From: an uncultured Clostridia bacterium
GTDB lineage: Bacteria > Bacillota > Clostridia > Oscillospirales > JAAYOS01
DNA length: 39,166 nucleotides
Assembly (NCBI GenBank): GCA_947585215.1
Contig: CANPWY010000005.1
Location: 1 to 39,166, forward strand
Direction: 5' to 3'
A program made the translations under genes and the position numbers. This document shows positions 30,827 to 39,166 of this stretch, piece after piece. The first letter of the stretch is position 1. Every line of letters starts with the position of its first letter. The notes under the pieces were generated by a model. It saw only the letters and a list, made by a program, of their open reading frames with translations. It had not been told where the DNA came from and did no database searches.

Positions 30827-31528
30827 TTACAGCTCGGACTTTTTAATACTGCCCCAGGATCGGGGGTATTTCACGGGAGTGGGCGATTTCTTCCGCAGAA
30901 GAATGAGACGCATCGCCGCGCCGCCCAGCTCGTAGTCAAACGGCGGCATCGGTTCACCGCCGAGTATGCGGACGGCGCGCTCGGCGGCCGCGGTCTCCTC
31001 TTCTGCGCGCGCGGTCTTGTAGGCATAGAAGACGCCGCCTGTCCGAAGAAACGGCAGGCAGAGCTCCGCGAGGGCGCTCATTTTCGTGACGGCACGCGCC
31101 GTCACCGCGTCAAAGCTCTCTCGGAGCGGCGTGTGCGCCGCCTCCTCGGCACGTGCCTCGACGACTGTGACGTTTGAAAGGGAGAGCGCTTCCGCCGTCC
31201 TGCGCAGGAATGTACAGCGCTTGCCGAGCGAGTCGAGCAACACGACCTCCGTGTCCGGCAGGGCGATGGCGAGCGGTATCCCGGGAAGCCCCGCACCGCT
31301 GCCGACGTCGATGAGGCTGTGTGGTTCCCGGAGCCCCGCACGCAGGGGCGCGAGACTGTCGAGGATGTGCCGCGTTGCCATATCGCTCTCGGTCGCGGGG
31401 CCGATAAGGTTCATTGCGCGATTGCCCGCGAGGAGAAGCTCGCAGTACGCGGCAAGGCGCTCGCACGTCTCCTCCGGAAGGTCAAGCCCCGCGGGTGCGA
31501 GCGTGTCACGAATCTCCGCCGCTGTCAT
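30827..31528 (-). CDS. rsmG: 16S rRNA (guanine-527-N7)-methyltransferase RsmG
   Basis: 233-residue SAM-dependent methyltransferase (GidB). The SAM motif DVGSGAGLPGIPLAIA (74-89), LLDSLGKRCTFL and the VTARAV region are diagnostic. ATG 31528 has GGAGGAGG 7 nt upstream and overlaps the end of mnmG by 23 bp, the usual mnmG-rsmG coupling. Confidence 0.96.
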   Translation of the reverse strand: MTAAEIRDTLAPAGLDLPEETCERLAAYCELLLAGNRAMNLIGPATESDMATRHILDSLAPLRAGLREPHSLIDVGSGAGLPGIPLAIALPDTEVVLLDSLGKRCTFLRRTAEALSLSNVTVVEARAEEAAHTPLRESFDAVTARAVTKMSALAELCLPFLRTGGVFYAYKTARAEEETAAAERAVRILGGEPMPPFDYELGGAAMRLILLRKKSPTPVKYPRSWGSIKKSEL

Positions 31529-33437
31529 GGCCGTACCTCCTCCGCTGTTCAAGATAGAGCATTAGCGCCGCCGTGTCGGCGGGGTTGACGCCCTCGAGCC
31601 GCCCAGCCTGACCGAGAGTCCTCGGGCGGCGGGCGGCGAGCTTCTGCCGCGCCTCAATGCGAAGTCCCTCGAGGGAGAGATAGTCTATGTCCTCGGGGAG
31701 CAGAACGTCCTCCGCGCGTTGTGCCGCCGCGCGCTCCGCGGCGGCACGGGCGATGTAACCCTCGTACTTGGCGGCTATCTCGACCTGCTCGCAGACATCG
31801 GCGGGGAGCGGCGGGCGCTCCGGGTCGCACGGCGCGAGCGCGGCGTAAGAGACGCCGGGGCGGCGGAGCAGGTCTATGAGCTTTGAGGGATGCTCGAAGG
31901 GATCCCCGGACAGCTCCTCTATATACTCGGCGGCGGTGGAGGTTCCACGTGGAACATCCGCCGTGTGTGACGGCACGACGGTTATCCTCTCCAGCCTCCG
32001 GAGCTCGCGGCCGACAAGTTCGTACTTCTCCTCGACCGCGCGCACCCGCTCCTCCGGCACGAGCCCAAGCCGGTGCCCAACGGCGGTGAGCCGCAGGTCG
32101 GCGTTGTCCTGGCGAAGCACAAGGCGGTGCTCCGAGCGGGAGGTCATCATCCGGTAGGGCTCCGCCGCGCCCTTTGTCACAAGGTCGTCTATCATCACGC
32201 CGACGTAGCCCTGTGTGCGGTCGACCGTCACCGGTTCGAGGCCGAGGGCGCGCCGCGCGGCGTTTGCCCCGGCGATAAGCCCCAGCGCCGCCGCTTCTTC
32301 GTACCCGGAGGTGCCGAGGAACTGCCCCGCGCCGTACAGGCCGCCAATCTTCCGGTGGGCAAGCGAGCTGTCAAACTCGAGCGGGTCGGCGCAGTCGTAC
32401 TCTATCGCGTAGGCGGGGCGGGTGAACTCCGCGCGCTCGAGGCCGGGAATGGTGTGGACGAACTCAAGCTGCACCTCCTCCGGGAGGGAGGAGCTGAGAC
32501 CCTGAAGGTAGAGCTCCCCGCCGCCGAGTTCGGTGGGCTCGACGAACACAGGGTGCCGCGTCTTTGAAGCGAAGCGCACGACCTTGTCCTCTATCGAGGG
32601 GCAGTATCGCGGCCCCACGCCGACTATGTCGCCGCCGTAGAGCGGCGAGCGGTCGAGGTGCGAGCGTATGACGTCGTGTGTCCGCTCGTTTGTGTATGTA
32701 AGGTAGCAGATCGCCCGGTTCTCGGGGAGCGCGGGCGTGGAGAAGCTGAACGGCGCGAGGTCGCGTTCGCCTTCCTGCACCTCCATCCGACCGACGTCCA
32801 CGCTCGAGGCGAGGACGCGCGGCGGCGTGCCTGTCTTGAAGCGTCGGAGCCCGAGACCGAGCGAGACGAGGCTTTTTGTCAGCTCGGAGGCGGGAAACAT
32901 CCCGTCCGGGCCGCTCTCGCGGGAGTATTCGCCGACGAATATCTTTCCGCCAAGGAAGGTTCCGGTGGCGCAGACGACGCACCCCACGCGGTAGACTGCG
33001 CCGAGCGCCGTCACGACCGCCGAGACGCGGCCGTCCTCCGTCTCCAGAGAGACGACCTCGGCCTGCTTTACCGAGAGGTTGGGTTCGCGCTCAAGGGCGC
33101 GCTTCATGTAGGAGCGGTAGGCGGTTCTGTCTGCCTGCGCCCGCGGGGAGCGGACGGCGGGGCCCCTGCCCCGGCCGAGCAGACGAAACTGTATGCATGT
33201 AGCGTCGGCGGCGCGAGCCATCTCGCCGCCGAGGGCGTCTATCTCGCGGACGAGACAGCCCTTCGCGGTGCCGCCTATCGACGGGTTGCAGGGCATGTTC
33301 CCGACGGCGTCGAGGCTTATCGAAAAGACGACGGTCTTTGCGCCGAGGCGCGCCGACGCGAGCGCCGCCTCTATTCCCGCGTGACCGGCGCCTATCACCG
33401 CGACGTCGAAGCGTCCCGCCTCGTAGCGGGGCGTCAC
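31506..33437 (-). CDS. mnmG: tRNA uridine-34 modification flavoenzyme MnmG
   Basis: 643-residue FAD-dependent partner of MnmE. FAD-binding GAGHAGIEAAL at 16-26, the catalytic-Cys region MPCNPSIGGTAKG, GTFLGGKI, and SRSEHRLVLRQDNADLRL are present. The GTG start overlaps the upstream GH13 stop as GTGA, and GGAGG lies 8 nt upstream inside the GH13 gene. A parS site in the gene is translated as VPRGT. MnmE is 9 kb away in a different operon. Confidence 0.97.
   Translation of the reverse strand: MTPRYEAGRFDVAVIGAGHAGIEAALASARLGAKTVVFSISLDAVGNMPCNPSIGGTAKGCLVREIDALGGEMARAADATCIQFRLLGRGRGPAVRSPRAQADRTAYRSYMKRALEREPNLSVKQAEVVSLETEDGRVSAVVTALGAVYRVGCVVCATGTFLGGKIFVGEYSRESGPDGMFPASELTKSLVSLGLGLRRFKTGTPPRVLASSVDVGRMEVQEGERDLAPFSFSTPALPENRAICYLTYTNERTHDVIRSHLDRSPLYGGDIVGVGPRYCPSIEDKVVRFASKTRHPVFVEPTELGGGELYLQGLSSSLPEEVQLEFVHTIPGLERAEFTRPAYAIEYDCADPLEFDSSLAHRKIGGLYGAGQFLGTSGYEEAAALGLIAGANAARRALGLEPVTVDRTQGYVGVMIDDLVTKGAAEPYRMMTSRSEHRLVLRQDNADLRLTAVGHRLGLVPEERVRAVEEKYELVGRELRRLERITVVPSHTADVPRGTSTAAEYIEELSGDPFEHPSKLIDLLRRPGVSYAALAPCDPERPPLPADVCEQVEIAAKYEGYIARAAAERAAAQRAEDVLLPEDIDYLSLEGLRIEARQKLAARRPRTLGQAGRLEGVNPADTAALMLYLEQRRRYGHDSGGDS
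31941..31956. promoter_or_regulatory. parS site inside mnmG
   Basis: GGTTCCACGTGGAACA; the 14-bp palindrome GTTCCACGTGGAAC is intact and only the first base departs from the consensus. Confidence 0.85.
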
Positions 33438-35380
33438 AGCTTTGCCTCCGGGACGAGTATCCGCGCAGTGCGGGGAGGTATGACGAACGCCTCCGAGAAG
33501 ATCGAGCCGGAGAGAAGGTCGCGCCAGACGCTGCCTGCCTCGAGGTTCAGCGGAAGCATTGCGTCCGAGACGTTTGAGGCGAATATGACCGGCGGTACGG
33601 AGGGGTCGTCCTTCACCTCCCGGCGGAAGGCCAGAAGGCCGCCGTCTGCCGCAAGGTACTCTATCGAGCCGCGCCGCAGGGCTTCATAGCGGCGACGCGC
33701 CTCGCCGAGCAGACGGTAGTGCGCGAGGATGCCGCCGTCCTCCTCTCCCCACGGGAAGGTGCGGCGGGAGTACGGGTCCTCCGATCCCTCGAGCCCCGCC
33801 TCGTCGCCGTAGTAGACGGTAGGACTGCCGGGGTAGCAGAACTGGAGCGCCGCCGCGACCTTGAGCAGTCTGACGGCGCGGGAACGGTCCTCCGGCGCGC
33901 AGACGAGCTTCGCGCGGGTCTCCTTGGGACCCTCCCACACCTCGTCCGGCGTGCCGAGCAGGGTAAGGATACGCGGGGTGTCGTGCGTACCGAGTATGTT
34001 CATGGAGTTGTGGGTGGCGTAGGGGGGATAGTTCTCCCGCAGATCTTCCATCTCGTCACGGAAGTCCGCGGCGCTGCCGCCCTTAAGATAGCGGAGGGCG
34101 GCGGTGCGGAAGACGTAGCCCATCACCGCGTCAAGCGCGGGGGAGCCGTCCACGCCGAGGATGTACTTGCGACGGACGGAGTAGCTTATCTTGCTCGACG
34201 CGTCCTCCCAGACCTCGCCGAGGACGAAGGCGTCCGGCTTCTCGGCAAGCGCCGCGCGCTTTATCTCCGCGATGAAGGCGTCGGGAAGCTCGTCTGCGAC
34301 GTCGAGCCGCCAGCCGTCCGCTCCGGCGCGGAGCCAGCGGCGGATGATGCCGTTCTCTCCTGCTATGTATTCGCGGTAGCCGGGGTCGTTCTCGTTTACG
34401 GCGGGGAGGCTGTCCATTCCCCACCAGCTTTCGTAGCCGCGCGGCCACTTGGTGAAGTGGTACCAATTGTAGTAGGGCGAATCCTTGGAGCGGAACGCGC
34501 CGCCGTCCCCGTATCGCCCGAGGCGGTTGAAGTAGCGGCTGTCCGAGCCGGTGTGGTTGAAGACGCCGTCGAGCAGGACGCGCATACCGCGCGCGTGCGC
34601 CTCGCGGCAGAGCGTCCCGAGCGTCTCCTCCGTGCCGAGGAGCGGGTCGACGTGCTCATAGTCCGCCGTGTCGTAGCGGTGGTTCGAGAACGCCTCGAAG
34701 ATGGGGTTCATGTATATCGTAGTCACGCCGAGAGAGGCGAGATAGTCCAGTTTTTCGGTTATTCCGGCGAGATTTCCGCCGAAAAAGTCCCGATTTGTGA
34801 CCTGCATCCTCCCGTCGAACAGTTCGGGGGAGGGATCGGGATCCTCGCCCCACGCGCGCGCTATGCGCTGCCGTGAGCTCATGGAGGTGCCGTCCGCGAG
34901 GACGTCGTCCTGAGAGAGCGGCGCGCCCGAGCGGGCGAAGCGGTCGGGGAATATCTGGTATGACACCCCGTTGCCGAACCACTCCGGCGCGGCGGCCGCC
35001 GAGGCGGGGGAGTAGACCGTGAGCTGATAGGGGTTCGGGGAGAAGGAAGCCGCAAACTCCGCCTCGCCTCCGGTGCGGCCCTGCCGCGCGCCGTAGCAGA
35101 AGGAGCCGCCATCGTTCTCGAAGCGGAAGAAGTAGAAGACGATGCCGGCGTAGTCCTCGGTCGGGATGTCGACCTCGAAGACCTCGCGGTCCTCAAAGCG
35201 CCCGTGGTGCGTCATCCGCACGGAACGGGGCGTGCGGCCGTCCGTCCAGAGAACGATATATCCGCGCACGGGGAAGCGGCAGCTCTCGGGGTAGACCCGA
35301 AAGCGTACGACGGTACCACTCGGGACCGCGCCCATCGGGGCGCGGCAGAGCGGCGAACGTGAGTTGTAAACAGGATGCAT
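33434..35380 (-). CDS. Glycoside hydrolase family 13 enzyme (neopullulanase/alpha-amylase type)
   Basis: 648-residue alpha-glucan hydrolase. An N-terminal beta domain (about 1-125, PVYNSRSPLCR...) precedes the catalytic barrel starting WFGNGVSYQIFPDRF. Family motifs are DGVFNH (271-276), GWRLDVADE with nucleophile Asp360, LGEVWED with acid/base Glu389, and GTHDTPR with Asp467. A C-terminal beta domain follows. No signal peptide, so it should act inside the cell on imported malto-oligosaccharides or glycogen. ATG 35380 has GAGGAGG 11 nt upstream; the longer frame to 35689 runs through repeat DNA. The stop overlaps the mnmG start, making mnmG expression depend on this gene or an internal promoter. 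Confidence 0.94.
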   Translation of the reverse strand: MHPVYNSRSPLCRAPMGAVPSGTVVRFRVYPESCRFPVRGYIVLWTDGRTPRSVRMTHHGRFEDREVFEVDIPTEDYAGIVFYFFRFENDGGSFCYGARQGRTGGEAEFAASFSPNPYQLTVYSPASAAAAPEWFGNGVSYQIFPDRFARSGAPLSQDDVLADGTSMSSRQRIARAWGEDPDPSPELFDGRMQVTNRDFFGGNLAGITEKLDYLASLGVTTIYMNPIFEAFSNHRYDTADYEHVDPLLGTEETLGTLCREAHARGMRVLLDGVFNHTGSDSRYFNRLGRYGDGGAFRSKDSPYYNWYHFTKWPRGYESWWGMDSLPAVNENDPGYREYIAGENGIIRRWLRAGADGWRLDVADELPDAFIAEIKRAALAEKPDAFVLGEVWEDASSKISYSVRRKYILGVDGSPALDAVMGYVFRTAALRYLKGGSAADFRDEMEDLRENYPPYATHNSMNILGTHDTPRILTLLGTPDEVWEGPKETRAKLVCAPEDRSRAVRLLKVAAALQFCYPGSPTVYYGDEAGLEGSEDPYSRRTFPWGEEDGGILAHYRLLGEARRRYEALRRGSIEYLAADGGLLAFRREVKDDPSVPPVIFASNVSDAMLPLNLEAGSVWRDLLSGSIFSEAFVIPPRTARILVPEAKL

Positions 35381-35478
35381 AAGGGAACTTGCCTCCTCAA
35401 AAGACAGTGGAAAAATCGCGGCAAATCGCGCTCGCCGGGTGTGAATAAGGACGGGCTTTCGGCGCAAAGCGTCGAAAG

Positions 35479-35528
35479 CTGATGCGCCCGGTAAACGATA
35501 GAGCGCAGTAAAAGTAGACGGGCGCATT
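35479..35528 (+). repeat. CTGATGCGCCCGGTA repeat element, copy B
   Basis: Begins CTGATGCGCCCGGTAAA, closes GGGCGCATT; 8-bp terminal stem. Preceded directly by hairpin GCTTTCGGCGC-AAA-GCGTCGAAAGC. Confidence 0.7.
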
Positions 35529-35818
35529 TTTACCAATTTGCCGCGAAGTGCCAGACAGGGCAAAGCCCTGCCGACGGCGGCGCTACGCTTCGCGCCGAGG
35601 TTTCCGCCTTCGGCGGAAAATCGACGCGCGCTCCGCGAGAGGTGTAAATGTCGCCCTATAGTTTGTACAATGTCGGGACGTCGGCGCAAAACGCCGTCCC
35701 GCGCAGGTTCGCGCGGTTAAATTCAGCGCACAGCGCTGAATTTGCGGAGCCCAGATTCATTTGGGGCGAGCATTTCAATCAAAGGGCTCCCAAACGGCGC
35801 TCTGCGCCGTTTGGGATT

Positions 35819-35869
35819 CTGATGCGCCCGGTAGAAAGTGGCGGCGCGGAACAGGTCGAGAGGCGCATT
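35819..35869 (+). repeat. CTGATGCGCCCGGTA repeat element, copy C
   Basis: Begins CTGATGCGCCCGGTAGAA, closes AGGCGCATT. Preceded 3 nt upstream by hairpin CCCAAACGGCGC-TCT-GCGCCGTTTGGG. Confidence 0.7.
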
Positions 35870-36055
35870 CACGCCGCCGAAATTTATTGATTGAATCTAA
35901 TTCGCCGCCTGCGGCGGCGAACTCTGCGAGGCTTACTCAGCTGTCACGGGAAATCGCCGGTGTAGGAGTCCAAACTCGTGGAATGCCGGACTTTTTCCAC
36001 TTATAAGCTTCATTCAGCGGCGGCGCCTAAGCAGGCGCGGCGCCGCAAAGCGGCG

Positions 36056-37168
36056 TTACGCCTCCGGCGCGCAGTCGGACGGCTGCGGTCTGCCGCCGCC
36101 TCCGCTGCGGTGGGTGCGTCCGCCGCGTCCGCCCCTGCGGTGCTGGCGGCGGCGCTCGGTGGGAGCTTCCGCGTCGGTGGGGGCGGGAATATCGTCCCCC
36201 ATGTCCCCGTCCTGCGGGACGGAGGCGCCGGACTCCGCCGAGCGGGCGGGACGCTCCGCCCGCTCGGGGCGAGACGGGCGCCTGGGCGCGGGCACGTCCT
36301 CCGCGTCGGAGTATGCGCCGTCATCCTCGCTCGCGGCGGGCCGGGAGTGGGCCTTGCCGGAGCGCAGTATTTCGATGTCGTCGATGGGGTAGTACTTCGC
36401 CGAGAACTCGGTGTCCTTTTCGAGCAGGACACGCACCTGACGGCGGAGCAGGCTTATCGCGGTGATGGTGCCGTCTCCGTCCGCCGTGCGGACTAGACTG
36501 CCGAGCTTCGGCGTGGTCTTCAGGAGCTCGCTGTACGCCTCCTGCTCGTACTTCAGACAGCACATAAGCCTGCCGCAGGAGCCGCTTATCTTGGTGGGGC
36601 TGAGGGAGAGGCTCTGATCCTTTGCCATCTTTATCGAAACGGGGTGGAAATCCCTGAGGAACTGCGAGCAGCAGAACGGCCTGCCGCAGACGCCGATGCC
36701 GCCGAGCATCTTCGCCTTGTCGCGGACGCCGACCTGCCGCAGTTCTATCCTTGTGTGGTACTGGCCGACGAGGTCGCGCACGAGCTCCCGGAAGTCTACG
36801 CGGTTCTCACTGACGAAGCTGAACACCATCTTCGTTCCGTCAAGCGACCTCTCCGCGCTTATGACGCGCATATCGAGCCCGCGCGCGTCCGCCCGCTCCT
36901 GACAGTAGAGCTTTGCCGCCTGCTCCTCGCGGCGGCGCACCTCCGCCTCCGCGAGGTCGTCCTCGCCCGCGGGTCGAAGAACCTTGCGGAAGGGGGGAAC
37001 TATCTTCTCGTCATCGACGAACTGGTTCGCGGCGGTGACCTCGCCGAGCTCGGTGCCGGACGCCGTCTCTACGACCACGCGGTCGCCCTCGCGGAACTTC
37101 TCGCCGCACGGGTCGAAGAAGTAAGTCTTGCCCATGCCGCGGAAACGTATTCCAACGATCTCAGTCAT
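36056..37168 (-). CDS. ricT: PSP1-domain protein RicT (YaaT)
   Basis: 370 residues. The PSP1 domain (about 1-270) carries the cysteines GVCGRPFCCSQF and GSCGRLMCCLKYE that bind a [4Fe-4S] cluster in the RicA-RicF-RicT complex, which assists RNase Y in mRNA maturation and influences sporulation and biofilm in Bacillus. The last about 100 residues are low complexity: acidic and Pro-rich, then an Arg/Gly/His-rich tail (RRRQHRRGGRGGRTHRSGGG), likely RNA-binding and longer than in Bacillus. ATG has GGAGG 9 nt upstream and a consensus promoter 100 bp upstream. Confidence 0.93.
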   Translation of the reverse strand: MTEIVGIRFRGMGKTYFFDPCGEKFREGDRVVVETASGTELGEVTAANQFVDDEKIVPPFRKVLRPAGEDDLAEAEVRRREEQAAKLYCQERADARGLDMRVISAERSLDGTKMVFSFVSENRVDFRELVRDLVGQYHTRIELRQVGVRDKAKMLGGIGVCGRPFCCSQFLRDFHPVSIKMAKDQSLSLSPTKISGSCGRLMCCLKYEQEAYSELLKTTPKLGSLVRTADGDGTITAISLLRRQVRVLLEKDTEFSAKYYPIDDIEILRSGKAHSRPAASEDDGAYSDAEDVPAPRRPSRPERAERPARSAESGASVPQDGDMGDDIPAPTDAEAPTERRRQHRRGGRGGRTHRSGGGGRPQPSDCAPEA

Positions 37169-37269
37169 TATATTTATATCCTCCGTTCATAAGAACGATA
37201 AAAGTATCGGGCCGCGCACGGCGGCAATATTCGGACGCTTCGCACGGCAAAGCGGTTGTATACAGAGAT

Positions 37270-37298
37270 ATTATAGAGTATTTTCCGGGCCGGGTCAA
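37270..37298 (-). promoter_or_regulatory. Promoter of ricT
   Basis: Minus-strand TTGACC (37298-37293), 17-bp spacer, TATAAT (37275-37270). Confidence 0.88.
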
Positions 37299-37322
37299 GA
37301 CGTAAATGCCGGCGGACGGGGC

Positions 37323-37360
37323 AAAAAGAGGGTCGGATAGAGATATCCGACCCTCTTTTT
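37323..37360 (-). terminator. Terminator after the ABC exporter gene
   Basis: Perfect 17-bp stem with GAGGGTCGGATA / TATCCGACCCTC core, 4-nt loop, flanked by A5 and T5, so it can work in both directions. Confidence 0.95.
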
Positions 37361-37381
37361 CATTTTTTGCGGGGGAAAGGC

Positions 37382-39166
37382 TTACGAAACGGCCTGCGAC
37401 TCGCTTATGCCGCGAAGCTGTTCGAGCTGAGACATGTAAAGCTTGTAGTAGAGACCCTTCGACGCCATCAGCTCCGCGTGCGAGCCCTGCTCGGCTATCT
37501 CGCCCGCCTCGATGTACATGATGCGGTCGCAGTTCTTTATCGTCGAGAGGCGGTGCGCCACTATGAAGCTCGTGCGTCCCTTCAGCAGAGCCGCGATGCC
37601 CTCCTGAACGAGCTGCTCGGTGTTGGTGTCTATCGAGCTCGTCGCCTCGTCAAGGATGAGTATGCGCGGGTCGCTGAGGAGCGTGCGCGCGAAGTTTATC
37701 AGCTGCTTCTGACCGGCGGAGAGCCCGTCGCCGCGCTCGCGCGTCTCGGTGTAGTAGCCGTTTTCCATCTGGCGGATGAACTCGTCCGCGTGTACGGCCT
37801 TCGCCGCGGCGATGCACTCCTCGTCGGTGGCGTCGAGGCGGCCGTAGCGGATGTTGTCCATTATCGTGCCCGAGAAGATGAAGCTGTCCTGAAGCATGAC
37901 GCCCATCTGCCGGCGGAGGCTCTTCAGCGTGACATGCTGGAGGTCGTGCCCGTCTATGGTGACGGCGCCCTCGGTGACGTTGTAGAACCGCGAAAGCAGG
38001 TTGATTATCGTGCTCTTGCCCGCGCCGGTCGGCCCGACGAGGGCAATAGACTCGCCCGGAGCAACGTCGAAGCTGACGTGCTTGAGCACCGGCACGCCCT
38101 TTTCGTACTCGAAGAGCACCTTGTCAAACTTCACGCCGCCCTCGATGGGAGGTATCTCCTCCGCGCCCGGCTCGTCGTCGACCGAGATGGGCTCGTCGAG
38201 GAGCTGGAAGATTCGCTCGAGGTAGGCCATCGTGTCGAGAAGCTGGTTGTAGAGGTTGCCGAGGCGCTGTATCGGTCCCCAGAAGCGGTTGGAGTACTGC
38301 ACCATGGCGGTGAGCATGCCGAACTGGAAGGTGCCGCCCACGACGAAGTCGTCAAGGAACAGGAACGCGCCGCAGATGTAGAGAGCGTTCTGCACGAGGC
38401 GCATGATTATCGCGCTCATCGGCCACATGCCGTGGCCGAGGTAGACGGCGCGCAGATAGTAGTGGCGGGTCTCACCGAGGAGGCCGTTGTAGATGCCGTC
38501 GTTCATCTTCTCACGCGCGAACGCCTGGGTGACGCGCGCGCCGTTGATATTCTCGGCGAGGTACGCGGTGGTGTTCGACTGCTTGTTCGCGCGGACCTGG
38601 CGGAAGCGGCGCTGTTTCGGCTTGGTTATAACTATGTAGATGAGGAATACGGGCAGTCCCGCGAGCACGACGAGGGTCATCTTCGGCGAGGTCGCGAGCA
38701 TGAAGAACAGGATGAAGAACATGTTCATGAACTCGAGAATCGCGTTGATGAGGCCGTTTGTGAGGAAGTCCGCCACCGAGTTGACGTAGTTTATGACGCG
38801 GGTGAGGATCTTTCCGTGCGGACGGCTGTCGTAATAGTCAAAGCCGAGCTTCTGCAGGTGCTCGTAGACGTCGGTGCGGATGTCGGTTATCATCGACTGA
38901 CCGATGTTTATCGAGATCTTTGAGCGTATCCTGTTGAAGATGATTATGACTATCTGCAAAAGGAGGTAGCCCACGCCGAAGCTGACGATGAGCGCTATCT
39001 GCTTATTGGGTATGAAGTCGTCTATGACCCACTGCTGTATCTTCGGGCTGAGGAGCCCGAGCAGTATCGCTATGCCGCTCGCGAGGAACGCGAGCGCGAC
39101 CTGCTTCTTGTACCGCTTGATGTACACGAACGAGCGCTTGAACTGCTGCCAGTTAAAAGGCGCTTC
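37382..39166 (-). CDS. ABC exporter, fused membrane and ATPase domains (5' end cut by window)
   Basis: 594 residues visible; the frame is open to the window edge (first visible residues EAPFNWQQFKRSF), so the true start lies outside. Six-helix ABC transmembrane domain, then NBD: Walker A GPTGAGKST, Q-loop MLQDSFIFSGT, signature LSAGQKQLINFARTLL, Walker B ILILDEATSSID, H-loop AHRLSTI. This MsbA/LmrA-like half-transporter usually dimerises, often with a partner encoded immediately upstream, which would be beyond the window. Substrate (lipid, peptide or drug) is not readable. Confidence 0.95.
   Translation of the reverse strand, partial: EAPFNWQQFKRSFVYIKRYKKQVALAFLASGIAILLGLLSPKIQQWVIDDFIPNKQIALIVSFGVGYLLLQIVIIIFNRIRSKISINIGQSMITDIRTDVYEHLQKLGFDYYDSRPHGKILTRVINYVNSVADFLTNGLINAILEFMNMFFILFFMLATSPKMTLVVLAGLPVFLIYIVITKPKQRRFRQVRANKQSNTTAYLAENINGARVTQAFAREKMNDGIYNGLLGETRHYYLRAVYLGHGMWPMSAIIMRLVQNALYICGAFLFLDDFVVGGTFQFGMLTAMVQYSNRFWGPIQRLGNLYNQLLDTMAYLERIFQLLDEPISVDDEPGAEEIPPIEGGVKFDKVLFEYEKGVPVLKHVSFDVAPGESIALVGPTGAGKSTIINLLSRFYNVTEGAVTIDGHDLQHVTLKSLRRQMGVMLQDSFIFSGTIMDNIRYGRLDATDEECIAAAKAVHADEFIRQMENGYYTETRERGDGLSAGQKQLINFARTLLSDPRILILDEATSSIDTNTEQLVQEGIAALLKGRTSFIVAHRLSTIKNCDRIMYIEAGEIAEQGSHAELMASKGLYYKLYMSQLEQLRGISESQAVS

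Larger units (their letters stand above)
35381..36055. repeat. Intergenic hairpin-module cluster between ricT and GH13
   Basis: No gene. Contains hairpin 35455-35479 with repeat copy B (35479-35528), hairpin TTTCCGCC/GGCGGAAA (about 35600), ACAATGTCGGGACGTCGGCGC (about 35668, shared with 13.3 kb), GGTTCGCGCGGTTAAA with stem TTCAGCGC/GCGCTGAA (35706-35749), GAGCATTT with stem CCCAAACGGCGC (35769-35815), copy C (35819-35869), and stems near TTCGCCGCC and GGCGCC up to 36050. No clear GH13 promoter is seen. Confidence 0.75.

Noticed and set aside
1-39166. tRNA or rRNA genes
   Set aside because: I looked for cloverleaf-like and GGTTCGA-type sequences; the GGTTCG occurrences are in repeat hairpins and do not form tRNAs.

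Overview
The window looks like chromosomal core DNA from a GC-rich member of the Clostridia (Firmicutes), probably an uncultured Oscillospiraceae-like gut lineage. The basis is gene content: ParA, ParB and a second ParB/Noc-type protein, RicT, an ECF folate S component, short-type ProS, TtcA-like protein, MnmE/MnmG/RsmG, and parS sites of the Firmicutes type. The taxonomic placement is inference. Four parS-like sites and dnaA/par/mnm genes suggest an origin-proximal region, but no dnaN, rpmH or DnaA-box cluster is visible, so oriC itself is not located here.

Layout. 1-3.3 kb (minus): OmpR-type two-component system and an ABC-2 type ATPase cut by the window edge. 3.4-6.2 kb (plus): folT, zinc-ribbon membrane protein, MazG-like protein and a divergent dnaA, ended by a strong terminator. 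6.3-8.9 kb: a tyrosine recombinase, a 261-bp DNA segment bounded by 22-bp inverted repeats, and a large prepilin-like gene. 9.1-17.0 kb: small membrane protein, mfd, proS, a GlmU-like acetyltransferase and pth. 17.2-19.4 kb: an AT-richer acetyltransferase, a displaced copy of the rpsI 3' end, and rpsI-rplM. 19.5-21.4 kb: TtcA-like protein and L,D-transpeptidase. 21.4-27.5 kb: parA-parB-(coiled-coil protein)-serS-mnmE operon and divergent noc-like gene. 27.7-29.9 kb: small membrane protein, voltage-gated-type K+ channel, P-loop kinase-like protein. 30.3-37.2 kb (minus): ricT, GH13 alpha-glucosidase/neopullulanase-type enzyme, mnmG, rsmG, VOC protein. 37.4-39.2 kb: ABC exporter cut by the window edge.

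The most interesting system is the predicted phase-variation switch at 6.35-8.9 kb. The segment between the two inverted repeats carries one good sigma-A promoter (TTGACT, 16 bp, TATAAT) that currently points away from the prepilin gene. Inversion would place it upstream of that gene, which has its own ribosome site but no promoter that I can see. The adjacent tyrosine recombinase has all expected catalytic residues. In the present OFF orientation the left repeat, read by this promoter, is a hairpin followed by six T, resembling a terminator; the right repeat lacks that T run on its exit side.

A second theme is intergenic DNA (13.15-13.62, 18.18-18.33, 29.93-30.25 and 35.43-36.05 kb) built of shared hairpin modules. 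Their outer sequence is conserved while inner stem pairs change in compensating ways. One such cluster separates the current rpsI 3' end from a displaced synonymous copy of it that still lies next to the apparent original terminator.
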